Of a DNA stretch of 64,000 nt, positions 25,091 to 35,928 are shown one piece after another. Origin of the DNA: Qipengyuania polymorpha (GTDB taxonomy: Bacteria > Pseudomonadota > Alphaproteobacteria > Sphingomonadales > Sphingomonadaceae); NCBI RefSeq assembly GCF_019711435.1, contig NZ_JAIGNK010000003.1, positions 124,001 through 188,000 on the forward strand, given 5' to 3'. Numbering within the stretch: the first letter of the stretch is position 1; each line of letters starts with the position of its first letter. A program made the position numbers and the translations under genes. Under the pieces are notes generated by a model that was not told where the DNA came from, searched no databases, and saw only the letters and a program-made list of their open reading frames with translations.

Positions 25091-26896
25091 CTACAAGGGC
25101 GCGCATTCCCGCTCGAGCCAGGCGAGGTCCTCGCCTTCGAGCTGCGGCGCGAGGATGTCGCGCGTCTTCGCGTGGTAGCTGTTCCACCAGTGAATTTCGC
25201 GCTCGGTCAGCAGGCTCTTGTCGACCAGTTTCCGGTCGAGCGGCACATGGGTGAGCGTTTCGAAAGTGAGATACTTGCCCTCGCTGCCCTCGATATCGGC
25301 GTCGACCACCAGCACGAGGTTCTCGATACGGATGCCGTATTCGCCCGGCTTATAATAGCCCGGCTCGTTCGAAAGGATCATGCCTTCCTGCAGCGGGGTC
25401 TCGGTGCCGGGGAATGCGCCGCCGGGCTTGGAGATGCGCTGAGGGCCTTCGTGGACCGAGAGATAGCTGCCGACCCCGTGGCCGGTGCCGTGGCCATAAT
25501 CCACACCCGCCTGCCACAGGTGCATGCGCGCCAGCGCATCGAGCGCGCCGCCGCTGGTCTTGTCGGGGAAGCGCGCGAGGTCGAGCTCGATATGGCCCTT
25601 GAGCACGCGCGTGTTGCGGTCGACCATCTCGGCCGTCGGTTCGCCCGGACCGACCCACACGGTGCGGGTGATGTCGGTCGTGCCGTCCATATACTGGCCG
25701 CCGCTGTCGCACAGGTAGATGCTGGAAGGCGGGATCGGGATATTGCTGTCCTCGTCCACCTTGTAATGCGGCAGCGCGGCGTGGCCGGCAGCAGCGCTGA
25801 TGGTGTCGAAGCTGGTGTCCTTCATGTCGGGGCTGAGGCCGCGGAATTCGCGCAGCTTGGCCGCCGCGGTCAACTCGTCGATCTCGCCGGAAGGAGCGTT
25901 CTCCTCGATCCAGCGCAGGTATTTCACCACCGCCGCACCGTCGCGCGCCTGCGCATCACGGTGGCCCTGCTGCTCGGCGGGATTCTTGATCGCCTTGGGC
26001 AGGACCGCGGGGTCGGCATCGCGCACAACGGTCGCGCCGCCATCCTCGAGCGCGTGGAAAATGCCCGCGACCGCATGCTTGGGGTCGACTGCGACGGTCT
26101 TGCCCTTGAGGCCTGCCAGCGCAGGCTCGAAATCGGCCCGGTCGCGCACGCGCACGGCGTTGCCGAAATGCTTGGTGAGTTCCGGCGTCACCTTTTCGGG
26201 CGCGATGAAGAGTTCCGCCGTGCCGTCGGCATGGGCCAGCACATAGGACAGCGCGACGGGGGTGTTGTCCACGTCCTGCCCGCGCATGTTGAGCACCCAT
26301 GCGACCGAATCGAGCGCGGTGATGACGGTGGCGTCATAGCCTTCCTGCTTCAGCCAGTCGGCAATCTCGGCGCGCTTGTCCGCGCTGGAGCGGCCCGCGA
26401 ATTTGTCGTCATGCGGGACGGCAACGGCTTTGGAAGGCTCGGGGCGGTCGGCCCAGACCGCATCGATAGGATTGCCGTCGACCGGCACCAGTTCGATGCC
26501 CTTCTTGGCGAAAAGCTTCGTCGCCTCTTCCGCCCACTCGACTCCGTGGAGCCACGCGTCATAGCCGATTGTCGCGCCCTTCCCGGCGTGTTCGGCCAGC
26601 CACTTGGCGGGCGAGGTCGCGGGCACGTCCTCATAGTCAAAAAGCTTGCCGTCGACCTGCTCGCGCACCTGCACGGTGTAGCGGCCATCGGTGAACATCG
26701 CGGCCTTTTCCTTGAGCACTGCCGCGCTGCCCGCGCTGCCACCGAAGCCGGTCAACCAGTGAAGGCGCTGGGCGTAGGAGCCGACATATTCGCTCATATG
26801 CTCGTCGGAAATGGGAATGACGAAACCGTCGAGGCCGCGCTTTTGCAGTTCGGTGCGCAGTGCGTCGAGGCGGGCTTCATGGGTCTGCATCAGCAT
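25091..26896 (-). CDS. pepP: Xaa-Pro aminopeptidase (aminopeptidase P, M24B)
   Basis: A 601-residue, three-domain aminopeptidase P that removes N-terminal residues preceding proline. The C-terminal pita-bread domain has the dimetal ligands: two Asp in CDSGGQYMDGTTDITRT, His in GHGTGHGVG, Glu in NEPGYY and Glu in IRIENL. The length matches the long (eukaryote-like, cytosolic XPNPEP1-type) form rather than the 440-residue E. coli PepP. Of three clustered starts I use the ATG at 26896, which is ten bases after AAAGGA on the minus strand. Confidence 0.93.
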   Translation of the reverse strand: MLMQTHEARLDALRTELQKRGLDGFVIPISDEHMSEYVGSYAQRLHWLTGFGGSAGSAAVLKEKAAMFTDGRYTVQVREQVDGKLFDYEDVPATSPAKWLAEHAGKGATIGYDAWLHGVEWAEEATKLFAKKGIELVPVDGNPIDAVWADRPEPSKAVAVPHDDKFAGRSSADKRAEIADWLKQEGYDATVITALDSVAWVLNMRGQDVDNTPVALSYVLAHADGTAELFIAPEKVTPELTKHFGNAVRVRDRADFEPALAGLKGKTVAVDPKHAVAGIFHALEDGGATVVRDADPAVLPKAIKNPAEQQGHRDAQARDGAAVVKYLRWIEENAPSGEIDELTAAAKLREFRGLSPDMKDTSFDTISAAAGHAALPHYKVDEDSNIPIPPSSIYLCDSGGQYMDGTTDITRTVWVGPGEPTAEMVDRNTRVLKGHIELDLARFPDKTSGGALDALARMHLWQAGVDYGHGTGHGVGSYLSVHEGPQRISKPGGAFPGTETPLQEGMILSNEPGYYKPGEYGIRIENLVLVVDADIEGSEGKYLTFETLTHVPLDRKLVDKSLLTEREIHWWNSYHAKTRDILAPQLEGEDLAWLERECAPL

Positions 26897-27041
26897 GGGC
26901 GACAAATCCTTTCATCGGGGCCGCTCTGCCTTTGGGCGATGCGGCGCTTGCCGGGACGAGGCGTCCCGCATAATCACCTCCCCTCAATAGGACTTTGGGC
27001 GGCGTCTTTCCACCTTTGTGCCGCCACAGGAGGGTTAGCCT

Positions 27042-29195
27042 GTGACTTTCATTCGACTGGCTGCATGCCTATCTGCCGCATCGCTGGCATTCGCCGCGCC
27101 ATCCCACGCCCAGGAAACCGAAGGGACATCCGTGACTGCACCGACCTCTCCGCCCATCGCCGAGAAGCGCGACCATTCCTATTCGCACCACGGAATCACG
27201 ATTGCCGATCCCTATCACTGGATGAAGGACCAGAGCTATCCGACCATCGACGACGAGGATGTGCTCGAACACCTGAAGGCCGAGAATGCCTGGTTCGAAG
27301 CGCGCATGGCACCGCAGCAGGCGCTGGTCGACGAGCTTTACGAAGAGATGAAGGCGCGGGTGAAGCAGGACGATTCCACCGTCCCGCAGAAGGATGGCGA
27401 CTGGCTCTACTGGTCCGAATTCGAAGAGGGCAAGGAATACCGCAAATATTACCGCAAGCCCGTGGCGGGCGGCGAAGCGCAGCTCATCCTCGACGAGAAC
27501 GAGCTGGCCGAGGGGCATGAGTATTTCCGCCTCGGCGCGTTCTCGGTGTCGAAGAACGGGCGCTATCTCGCCTATTCGAGCGACACCAACGGGTCCGAGC
27601 GCTTCACCGCGCGCTTCAAGGATCTCGAGACGGGCGAGATGCTGCCCGACGAAATTCCCGGCACGCTGACGGGTCTTGCCTGGGTGATGGACGACAAGGC
27701 GGTGGTCTACGGTCTCGCCAACGAACAATGGCGCGTCCACGATGCGACGCTGCACGTCCTCGGCACGCCGGTGTCGGAGGATGTCGAGCTTTACCGCGAG
27801 ACCGAAAACGACGGCTTTCGCGTCGGCGCAGGCCTGTCGGCGCAGGAAGACTGGCTCATCATCGCCGTCGGCGACAGCGAGACGAGCGAAGTCCGTCTCG
27901 TGCGCACGGACAATCCGACAGGCGAGCAAATCCTCATCGCGCCGCGCAAGAAGGGCCGCGAATACGATGTCGATCTGCGCGACGGCACGCTCTACATCCA
28001 CACCAACGACGACCACGTGAATTTCCGCCTCGCCACCGCGAGCCTCGACAATCCGGGCGAATGGACCACGCTCATCGCCGGGTCGGACGAATTCTATCTC
28101 GACGGTTTCGAGCTGTTCAAGGACTTCTACGTCACCGAGGGCCGTTTGCGCGGATTGGACCAGATCCAGCTGCGCAGCTACGCCGACCCCAATCTCGTGA
28201 AGCCGGTTGCCTTCACCGAAGCGAGCTTCTCGACCGGGCTTTCGAACAATCCCGAATACGACACGCAGAAGCTGCGCCTTGCCTACGAGAGCATGGTCAC
28301 TCCGGATTCGGTCTACGACTACCACGTCGCCAGCGGCGAGCTGGAACTGCTCAAGCAGCAGGAAATCCCGAGCGGGTACGACGCGAACCTCTACCAGGTC
28401 GAGCGGATCGAGATTGCCGCGCGCGACGGGACCATGGTCCCTGTCTCCATCGTCAGCCGCAAGGACCGCGAAGCTGGCGGCCCGCTCCATCTTTACGCCT
28501 ATGGCGCCTACGGTTTCGCCTATCCGCCCAATTTCTCGACCACGCGCCTCAGCCTCGTCGACCGCGGCTTCGCCTTCGCCATCGCGCATATCCGCGGCGG
28601 CGACGATCTGGGCCGCAACTGGTATCTGCAGGGAAAATTGAACGAGCGCACCAACACCTTCAACGATTTCGTCGATGTCGCGAAGGGCCTGATTGCCAAG
28701 GGCTACACCGAGCAGGGCAAGATCAGCGCCAGCGGCGGTTCGGCGGGCGGCGAATTGATGGGCGTGGTGCTCAACACCAATCCCGAGCTCTGGGGCGCGG
28801 TGGTAGCGCATGTGCCCTTCGTCGACGTGCTCAACACCATGCTCGACAAGGACCTGCCGCTGACCCCGGGCGAATGGCCCGAATGGGGCAACCCCATCGA
28901 GAGCAAGCAGGCCTTCGCCTATATACTGAGCTATTCGCCCTACGACCAGGTTGTGGCGCAGGACTATCCGCCGCTGCTGGTCACCGCCGGCCTCAACGAC
29001 CCGCGCGTAACCTTTTGGGAGCCGATGAAGTGGGTCGCCAAGCTTCGCGAGTTGAAGACCGACGACAACGAGCTGCTGCTGAAAACCAACATGGGTGCAG
29101 GCCATGGCGGCAAGTCCGGACGCTTCGCCTCGATTTACGAGGTGGCCGAGGAATACGCCTTCATCCTGTGGCAGATGGGCTTCACAGGGACCTGA
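27042..29195 (+). CDS. ptrB: Oligopeptidase B-type S9 serine peptidase, exported
   Basis: A 717-residue prolyl-oligopeptidase-family enzyme. A signal peptide (about 1-23, ending SHAQ) predicts export. An N-terminal beta-propeller region precedes the alpha/beta-hydrolase domain, where Ser567 lies in ASGGSAGGELMG and the His in GAGHGGKSG near the C-terminus. The AHIRGGDDLGRNWY stretch is typical of oligopeptidase B, which cuts after Lys or Arg in short peptides. The start is a GTG at 27042 with a CAGGAGGG site. The 3' end overlaps the convergent membrane-protein gene by 14 bases. Confidence 0.93.
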   Translation: MTFIRLAACLSAASLAFAAPSHAQETEGTSVTAPTSPPIAEKRDHSYSHHGITIADPYHWMKDQSYPTIDDEDVLEHLKAENAWFEARMAPQQALVDELYEEMKARVKQDDSTVPQKDGDWLYWSEFEEGKEYRKYYRKPVAGGEAQLILDENELAEGHEYFRLGAFSVSKNGRYLAYSSDTNGSERFTARFKDLETGEMLPDEIPGTLTGLAWVMDDKAVVYGLANEQWRVHDATLHVLGTPVSEDVELYRETENDGFRVGAGLSAQEDWLIIAVGDSETSEVRLVRTDNPTGEQILIAPRKKGREYDVDLRDGTLYIHTNDDHVNFRLATASLDNPGEWTTLIAGSDEFYLDGFELFKDFYVTEGRLRGLDQIQLRSYADPNLVKPVAFTEASFSTGLSNNPEYDTQKLRLAYESMVTPDSVYDYHVASGELELLKQQEIPSGYDANLYQVERIEIAARDGTMVPVSIVSRKDREAGGPLHLYAYGAYGFAYPPNFSTTRLSLVDRGFAFAIAHIRGGDDLGRNWYLQGKLNERTNTFNDFVDVAKGLIAKGYTEQGKISASGGSAGGELMGVVLNTNPELWGAVVAHVPFVDVLNTMLDKDLPLTPGEWPEWGNPIESKQAFAYILSYSPYDQVVAQDYPPLLVTAGLNDPRVTFWEPMKWVAKLRELKTDDNELLLKTNMGAGHGGKSGRFASIYEVAEEYAFILWQMGFTGT

Positions 29196-30777
29196 TGGTC
29201 CCTGCGGTCCTGAGGCCGGGTTCGGGGTCGGCGTATTCGCGGGCGAGGCCTTCGTTAACGCCTGCCATCTGCGGCAGCACGTCCCCGAGCCTCTGGTAGA
29301 TATGCGGATAGCCCCGGAAGACGCCAAAGCCAGCCGTGTTCATTGCGCAGACCGGGGTGCGCGGCGGTAGCTTGTCGGGATCGGGAACATGCGCAATGTT
29401 CCACTGCAAGGCGATCCTGCGGCTGTTGAATATCGTCGCGATACGCGCACCCTCGGCCAGCAGTACCTCGTCTGGGAAAGTGTCGAGCAATGCGCAGGCC
29501 CGATAGAAACCGGCCTGCGAGGGCCTATCGCGGCACCTCTCGAGCCAGTCGAGGACGTCGCCCAGCCGCCCGTGATCGACAGCTTCCGGCTTCGAGACCA
29601 ATGCTTCCTGAACAGGCTTGAGTTCCTTGGGCAGGTCGGCAAGCGATGGCAGCTCGCTCCAGAACTCTTCCTGCCTTGCGATGAGCGCATCCGCCTCGCT
29701 CCGCTCCTCCGCCACCAGCTTTTCGAAATGGGCGATGATTTCGTCCACATGGGTGGTGTCTGTCGTCCCGCCGCTTTCGGGACGACTGGCGAAGAGCGAA
29801 CGCAGGGCGGAATTCGCCTGCTGGCTGTCGAATTCGACTTTCTCGACGCGGGTGCGCGGGAAGCCGATGTGCCACTCGCTCCTGCCGCCGAAGATCGCAG
29901 TCCAGTGGAAAAGGACAAACAAGGGCAGCCATCCTACGAGCTTCGCTGCGCCTTGGTGCAGCCGGAGCGTGTGGCCGTCGATCCGTACGGCAAATTCGCG
30001 CAGACCGGTGACACACCACAAGGGCGCGCGTGCCTTCCTGTCCCAGACCGGAATCGAATCCGCGGGCGGTTCGGCACAAGACTGCACCAGCACCGCCCAG
30101 CTTTCACGGCGCGACAATTGCCAGCTGCGCGGCAGCCGCGATGGTCTTGCCGCCTCGATCCGGTCCGCATCTTCCAGCGTGAGGCGATGGACGAGATAAC
30201 CGTCCTTTCCCGTCACCTTGCGCGCCCAGATCCGCGCGGCGTCGATATCGTCGAGCAGGTTCTGGGGCTGGCCCGTCCTGAACTGGAGCGCGAGCGTTGC
30301 CTGGCCCGGCTCGACCGGCTCGAAAGCCTCGTTCCGTGTCTTCACCTGCGCCAGCCAGCGCGGCCCGTACCAGGCCTGGAACACGAAAACCGCCACATAG
30401 GCCACGGGCAGGACGAGCCATGCAGGAGGCAATGTCCCCGTCAGGACTTCGACCGCGACCAGCAGCGGTATTGCCGCGCCGAGCAGCCCCTGCAGCAGCG
30501 GTGCGCGGAAAACCATTGCCGCCCATGCCACAATGGGAAGCGACATCAGCACGCCGAGTACGAGGAACGGCGCGATCGGCTGCCACCAGATCGGTCCTTC
30601 GCCCACGCGGTCCAGCGTGCCGGCTATGGTGAGGCCGAGCCAGCCGATGAGGCCCGCGATCGCCAGCGGGAAGACCAGCGGATGATAGGGAACCGGCATG
30701 GTCCCGATCGGAAAGACGAGCCGGAAACCAAGCCCGCGCAGTATCCGCCGGATGATGCCTGTTTGCCGTCTTGCCAT
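29182..30777 (-). CDS. Membrane protein of unknown function
   Basis: A 531-residue protein I do not recognise. It starts MARRQTGIIRRILRG, has four to five hydrophobic segments in the first ~150 residues (including PLVFPLAIAGLIGWLGLTI and YVAVFVFQAWYG) and one more near residue 285, with the rest soluble. The large hydrophilic C-terminal half contains a Glu/Ala-rich helix (EKLVAEERSEADALIARQEEF), suggesting a coiled coil. An in-frame ATG seven codons upstream (30798) is an alternative start. The gene ends inside the 3' end of the convergent peptidase gene. Composition matches its neighbours. Confidence 0.75.
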   Translation of the reverse strand: MARRQTGIIRRILRGLGFRLVFPIGTMPVPYHPLVFPLAIAGLIGWLGLTIAGTLDRVGEGPIWWQPIAPFLVLGVLMSLPIVAWAAMVFRAPLLQGLLGAAIPLLVAVEVLTGTLPPAWLVLPVAYVAVFVFQAWYGPRWLAQVKTRNEAFEPVEPGQATLALQFRTGQPQNLLDDIDAARIWARKVTGKDGYLVHRLTLEDADRIEAARPSRLPRSWQLSRRESWAVLVQSCAEPPADSIPVWDRKARAPLWCVTGLREFAVRIDGHTLRLHQGAAKLVGWLPLFVLFHWTAIFGGRSEWHIGFPRTRVEKVEFDSQQANSALRSLFASRPESGGTTDTTHVDEIIAHFEKLVAEERSEADALIARQEEFWSELPSLADLPKELKPVQEALVSKPEAVDHGRLGDVLDWLERCRDRPSQAGFYRACALLDTFPDEVLLAEGARIATIFNSRRIALQWNIAHVPDPDKLPPRTPVCAMNTAGFGVFRGYPHIYQRLGDVLPQMAGVNEGLAREYADPEPGLRTAGTIRSL

Positions 30778-30895
30778 GGCTTCCCCCAAGATCGCCAAGC
30801 CTGTTTCACCAGTGCTTATCGCAGGTTACTCTCGACGGGGACCGGCTGCCACGTCTAATCCACCATCGCACAGCGAACAGTTTCGGGCCAAGACC

Positions 30896-31294
30896 TTGAC
30901 GCATAAGTACGAAAGCACCTTCGTGGCCGCTCCCGAGCACATCGACGAGCTCGGCCACGTCAACAACACCGTGTGGGTCCGCTGGGTTCAGGACATGGCC
31001 ACCGCCCATTGGAATGCGGCTGCGCGGAGCGAGGATACCAAGCGTTTCTTCTGGGTCGTGACGCGGCACGAAATCGATTACCGCGGCAATGTCGTCGAGG
31101 GTGAGACCGTGACCGGCTCCACATGGATCGAGGGCAGCCCGCGCGGCGCGACGTCCATTCGCCGGGTCGACTTCCGCGATGCGCAGGGCAAGGTGATCGT
31201 CTCGGCGGCCACGACCTGGGCGATGCTCGACCGGGACAGCCAGCGTCTGGTGCGCGTGCGTCCCGAAGTGCTGGAACCGTTTACCGAAAAGTAG
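30896..31294 (+). CDS. Hot-dog fold acyl-CoA thioesterase (4HBT/FadM-like)
   Basis: A 132-residue thioesterase-fold protein. The HIDELGHVNNTVWVRW segment matches the 4-hydroxybenzoyl-CoA thioesterase/YbgC-FadM motif, with the conserved Asp and His-Val-Asn-Asn. It probably hydrolyses acyl-CoA esters; the acyl chain is unknown. The best start is a TTG at 30896, because translation then begins at the normal family N-terminus (THKYESTFVAAPE); no ATG is available between the long upstream frame and this point. It is convergent with the diguanylate cyclase gene. Confidence 0.82.
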   Translation: MTHKYESTFVAAPEHIDELGHVNNTVWVRWVQDMATAHWNAAARSEDTKRFFWVVTRHEIDYRGNVVEGETVTGSTWIEGSPRGATSIRRVDFRDAQGKVIVSAATTWAMLDRDSQRLVRVRPEVLEPFTEK

Positions 31295-31336
31295 CTGCAT
31301 CTCCCCTGGTGCACGCGCCCGTCTGGCCCGCGGCGC

Positions 31337-33103
31337 TCAGGCGGCGGCAGCCCGACGGCCCGGGTCGCCCAGCCCTTCGGCCAGTTCCAGTTCGCCCGAC
31401 AACATGCGATTGCGGCCTTCGCACTTGGCTTCGTACAGCAGCTGGTCGGCGCGCGCGTAGAGGCGCAGGAAATCGATCGAGCGATCCTCTTCGCTATCGG
31501 CAAAATCGACATAGCCGACGCTCGCCGTGACCGGACGGTGCAATTCGTCGACTTCGGCCATGATCCGAGCCGTAATGGCCTTGCGGCGGTTCTCGGCCTT
31601 GGTCGCCGCATCCTCGCCGCGCAGCAGCAGGATGAATTCCTCTCCGCCGATGCGGAAAGCGGCGAGGTCCGCATCGTCGCCTGGACTGAGCGCCCACGCA
31701 GCGCTGCGGATCACGCGGTCGCCGACCGGGTGGCCGTGGATGTCGTTGATCGACTTGAAATGGTCGAGATCGACGACGGCCATGGCATGGAACCCCTGCC
31801 GGACGAGCTCGGCGAAATGCGCTTCCAGCGCGCGGCGGTTCCTGAGGCCGGTCAGCTCGTCAAGTTCGCTCAGCATCTCGAGGTCGCGCGCAGCATCCAC
31901 CGCCTGGTCGCGCTCGCGCCGGATCATCATGAAACGGTCGGCAACGGCAAGCGCCGTGGCGACGACTTCGAAAAGCAGCGCGAAGTTCTGCGGCCAGGTC
32001 TCGTCGAAATCGAGCACATTCGGCATCGCCGCTACGGCCACACCTTGCAGGACGACGATTGCGAAAAGCGGCGCAATACCGAAGATGAGGTAAGGCGCCA
32101 TCCGGCTGCCCTGCTTGCGAGCAAGGTGGAGGATGTAGAAATAGGCTACGAAGATCGAGACGAGCACGCCGAAATAGTAGTGGTCGATCCAGTATCCGAA
32201 CCACTCCATCTTGAAGGTCGTAACGAGACCGTTGACGATGGTGACGAGCGGCAGGACGAGCAGCCAGCGGCGAAAGCGACGCGGCAGTCGCCCGTCCTCG
32301 ATGAAATGATAGGCGAACAGGAATGTCGCCGCGACCATCACGTCGAGGCTGAGATAGGTGATGTTGAGCTCGGCCGTATAGGAAACCGGAAGCATCATCG
32401 GCAGCAGTCCGGAAACCGATGCCGTCTGCACGAAGGCCATCAGGCAGAACAGGGCATGATAGAGCGGGAAGGGCTCGCGCAGAGCCTTGAAGAACACGAG
32501 GTCGAAGATCACCGGGGCGAGCAGCAGTCCGCAAAGGATTGCGGCGAGGATATGGAGGTAACCCGCGATGGCGGGCACCTTGGCTTCCTGCGAAAGCGTG
32601 GCCGTCACGAAGCTTTCGGGAAACCAGCCGCCTTCGTGGATCATCACCACGCTGGTCACACGGCTCCCGGGGTCGGGCAATTCCACCATGGCCTTGAGGC
32701 TGGACGGGCCGAGCTTGAGGTCGCGAAAGCTGAAGGCGCGCGACACGGCATGGCCATCCTCCCCCTCGACCCTGACCGTCAGTCGCTCGAATTCGTAGCG
32801 GCTGAATTCGGCGAAGCGGGGATTGGCAGCTTCTCCGGTCGCATTGGACAAATCGTGCCGGATGATGTGCCGCTCGGCATGCCAGTCGAACTCCGCGCCC
32901 TCGCAGGTCCAGTCGGCAGGCTTGCTGGCGGCATCCTCATAGGAGACGCTGGACTTGACCGAGACGTGGCAGATCGACCCGGGCTCGAAGGTTTCCTGCG
33001 CCTGCGCCGGAACGTGGACGAGCGCCAGCAGCGCGCAAAGCACGAGCGCGGCGACCGTTCGCCCGAGGGAAAACGGCAACAGGTGATGGATACCCCGTCC
33101 CAT
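31337..33103 (-). CDS. 7TM-DISM receptor-type diguanylate cyclase (GGDEF)
   Basis: A 588-residue membrane receptor for c-di-GMP synthesis. A signal peptide (about 1-35) is followed by a ~160-residue periplasmic 7TMR-DISM extracellular-like domain, then seven hydrophobic helices (about 180-385), a short coiled coil and a GGDEF domain with signature IGGEEFILLL, so the active-site residues are intact. The inhibitory RxxD site that normally precedes the signature is absent (the stretch reads DADLAAF), so product inhibition at that site is not expected. It is the only gene of its unit; a terminator-like hairpin separates it from ald. Confidence 0.92.
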   Translation of the reverse strand: MGRGIHHLLPFSLGRTVAALVLCALLALVHVPAQAQETFEPGSICHVSVKSSVSYEDAASKPADWTCEGAEFDWHAERHIIRHDLSNATGEAANPRFAEFSRYEFERLTVRVEGEDGHAVSRAFSFRDLKLGPSSLKAMVELPDPGSRVTSVVMIHEGGWFPESFVTATLSQEAKVPAIAGYLHILAAILCGLLLAPVIFDLVFFKALREPFPLYHALFCLMAFVQTASVSGLLPMMLPVSYTAELNITYLSLDVMVAATFLFAYHFIEDGRLPRRFRRWLLVLPLVTIVNGLVTTFKMEWFGYWIDHYYFGVLVSIFVAYFYILHLARKQGSRMAPYLIFGIAPLFAIVVLQGVAVAAMPNVLDFDETWPQNFALLFEVVATALAVADRFMMIRRERDQAVDAARDLEMLSELDELTGLRNRRALEAHFAELVRQGFHAMAVVDLDHFKSINDIHGHPVGDRVIRSAAWALSPGDDADLAAFRIGGEEFILLLRGEDAATKAENRRKAITARIMAEVDELHRPVTASVGYVDFADSEEDRSIDFLRLYARADQLLYEAKCEGRNRMLSGELELAEGLGDPGRRAAAA

Positions 33104-33130
33104 ACTGCGGAGCTATAGCAAGGAAATCGT

Positions 33131-33158
33131 AAAAGGCGCGTTAAACTTCATGCGCGCC
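33131..33158 (-). terminator. Probable terminator after alanine dehydrogenase (minus strand)
   Basis: On the minus strand a 6-bp GC stem (33153-33158 with 33135-33140) with a 12-base loop is followed by four T residues. It lies 15 bases after the ald stop and 28 bases before the start of the diguanylate cyclase gene. The loop is long, so efficiency is uncertain. Confidence 0.5.
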
Positions 33159-33172
33159 GTTTCCTGCGGGTC

Positions 33173-34291
<1,119 letters not shown>

Positions 34292-34368
34292 GGGGAGGAC
34301 TCCTTCTCTTGAGAGGGCCGTTACAACTGCAACCAACCTCCCGCAAGCGCCCCCGCAAACACGCAAGC

Positions 34369-35919
34369 TTATTGCGGCAGGGCGGCCCACCGTATTTCGA
34401 TCCGGTCGCCATTGGCCACTTCGACTTGCTCGATTGCGATCCCTTCGGCCCGAAGGCGGGTAGCAAGTGCCTGGACGGGCTCCTCCGGACCGCGCAGGGC
34501 GAGCGGCAAGTCGATTCGCTTGGCGGCCCAGGCAACCGTGCCCTCGGCGACCTGGCCCGATACGACGCGGCCATCGTCTCCCAGGGCGAGCGGCGGCAGG
34601 CCCAGCGGTGGCGGGCGCAGGCGCACGGTCCAGCCGGGAGTGTCCCCGGCAACGCGACGCTCGAGCTCGCGATAGCCTTCGAGAGAGAGCCCCGGGAGCG
34701 GTCGTGCCGTCGCGCCGATGCGGCGCGTGTCGCGATCAAGCATGACATCGCCCCGCTCGACGCCTGCGGCCATCGCCATGCGGCCGACCATCGTCGAGAT
34801 CTGGCGCTCGGTCGCCGCCGCCTGTTCGGCGGCCCGCGCCCGGGCAAGTGCGGCCTGCTCGGCAGCGCCCGGATCGGCTCCGACACGGAACTGTTCGACC
34901 CGCACCGCGACATCGCGCCCGAGCCGCTCCTTGAGCGCGCGGGAGATGTCCGCATTGGCGCCGGTGTCGAATTCGGGGGTCAGTACGGTGGCCGAAATGG
35001 ACAAGGGTTCGGTGCCCCAGTCGATATCCTGCTCACTGATACGCGCGCGACTGCCGAATTCGGCCTGGATCGTGTTGCGGACGATGCGCTGCGAATTCGA
35101 TTCCCATGCAATGTTGCGCAGCGACAGGCCCAGCGGGATGGCGAGCGCGATGAAGATGAGGAAGATGCCCCCGCTCTGGAACCAGCCTTGCTTGCTCGAG
35201 AGCGTGGTCCGGAAACCGTACAGGCGCGCCATGAGCGTGGCCGTGAGCGCAATGGTCAGGAAGTTGGTCACGAACAGGCCGAAGGCGCCGAAAAACACCG
35301 TCCAGTTGAAGGTTGCGAGGCCGAAGCCGACCACGGCCAGCGGCGGCATCAGGGCGGTTGCAATGGCGACACCCACGATGCTCCCTTCCCGCCCACGGAT
35401 CATCGCATAGGAGCCCGCGATGGAAGAAAAGAGCGCCACCAACAGGTCGAACAGGTTCGGCCGTGTGCGCGCCGCGATTTCCTCGGTCACGGTCTGCAGT
35501 GGCGAGATCAGCACGATCAGCGCGGTGAACAGCACCGCTGCCACGCTTCCCATCAGGAGCGAGCGGGCGCTTGTGACCAGCCATTTGCGCTTGCCCGTCG
35601 CCAGCGCAAAGCCAACCCCGAGGATCGGGCTCATCAGCGGCGAGAGGAGCATGGCCCCGATGACCACGGCCGGCGACGACAGCAGCAGGCCGAGGATGGC
35701 GATGCCCGCCGACATCATGATCATCAGGATGTAGCGCGCGGTTGCCGGACACTCGACGGCAATCTTGGCAACCACCGCCTGGTGATCGACGTCCTCTACC
35801 ACGTTGTCGCGCCAATATTTGCGCAAGGGCACGACCGAGCGACCGATCGGCGAGAACACCCAGCCCGCTGTTCGGTCGGACCGTTCGTCGGCGGCAGGAT
35901 TGGCGTTGGCTGCGTTCAT
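34369..35919 (-). CDS. DUF389 (TIGR00341-like) membrane protein
   Basis: A 516-residue inner-membrane protein with six to seven hydrophobic helices between about residues 60 and 275; the GLLLSSPAVVIGAMLLSPLM stretch and SSIAGSYAMIRGREGS are characteristic of DUF389. The C-terminal ~230 residues are soluble, with an Ala/Gln-rich helix (AEQAALARARAAEQAAATER) and possibly a repeated beta-alpha unit. No function is established for the family. It begins 10 bases before the ftsK stop on the same strand, so it is likely co-transcribed with ftsK. Confidence 0.88.
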   Translation of the reverse strand: MNAANANPAADERSDRTAGWVFSPIGRSVVPLRKYWRDNVVEDVDHQAVVAKIAVECPATARYILMIMMSAGIAILGLLLSSPAVVIGAMLLSPLMSPILGVGFALATGKRKWLVTSARSLLMGSVAAVLFTALIVLISPLQTVTEEIAARTRPNLFDLLVALFSSIAGSYAMIRGREGSIVGVAIATALMPPLAVVGFGLATFNWTVFFGAFGLFVTNFLTIALTATLMARLYGFRTTLSSKQGWFQSGGIFLIFIALAIPLGLSLRNIAWESNSQRIVRNTIQAEFGSRARISEQDIDWGTEPLSISATVLTPEFDTGANADISRALKERLGRDVAVRVEQFRVGADPGAAEQAALARARAAEQAAATERQISTMVGRMAMAAGVERGDVMLDRDTRRIGATARPLPGLSLEGYRELERRVAGDTPGWTVRLRPPPLGLPPLALGDDGRVVSGQVAEGTVAWAAKRIDLPLALRGPEEPVQALATRLRAEGIAIEQVEVANGDRIEIRWAALPQ

Positions 35920-35928
35920 TCCTGCACT

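Noticed and set aside
27069..29327. A 752-codon minus-strand frame
   Set aside because: Antisense shadow of the oligopeptidase B gene, whose signal peptide and catalytic residues are intact.
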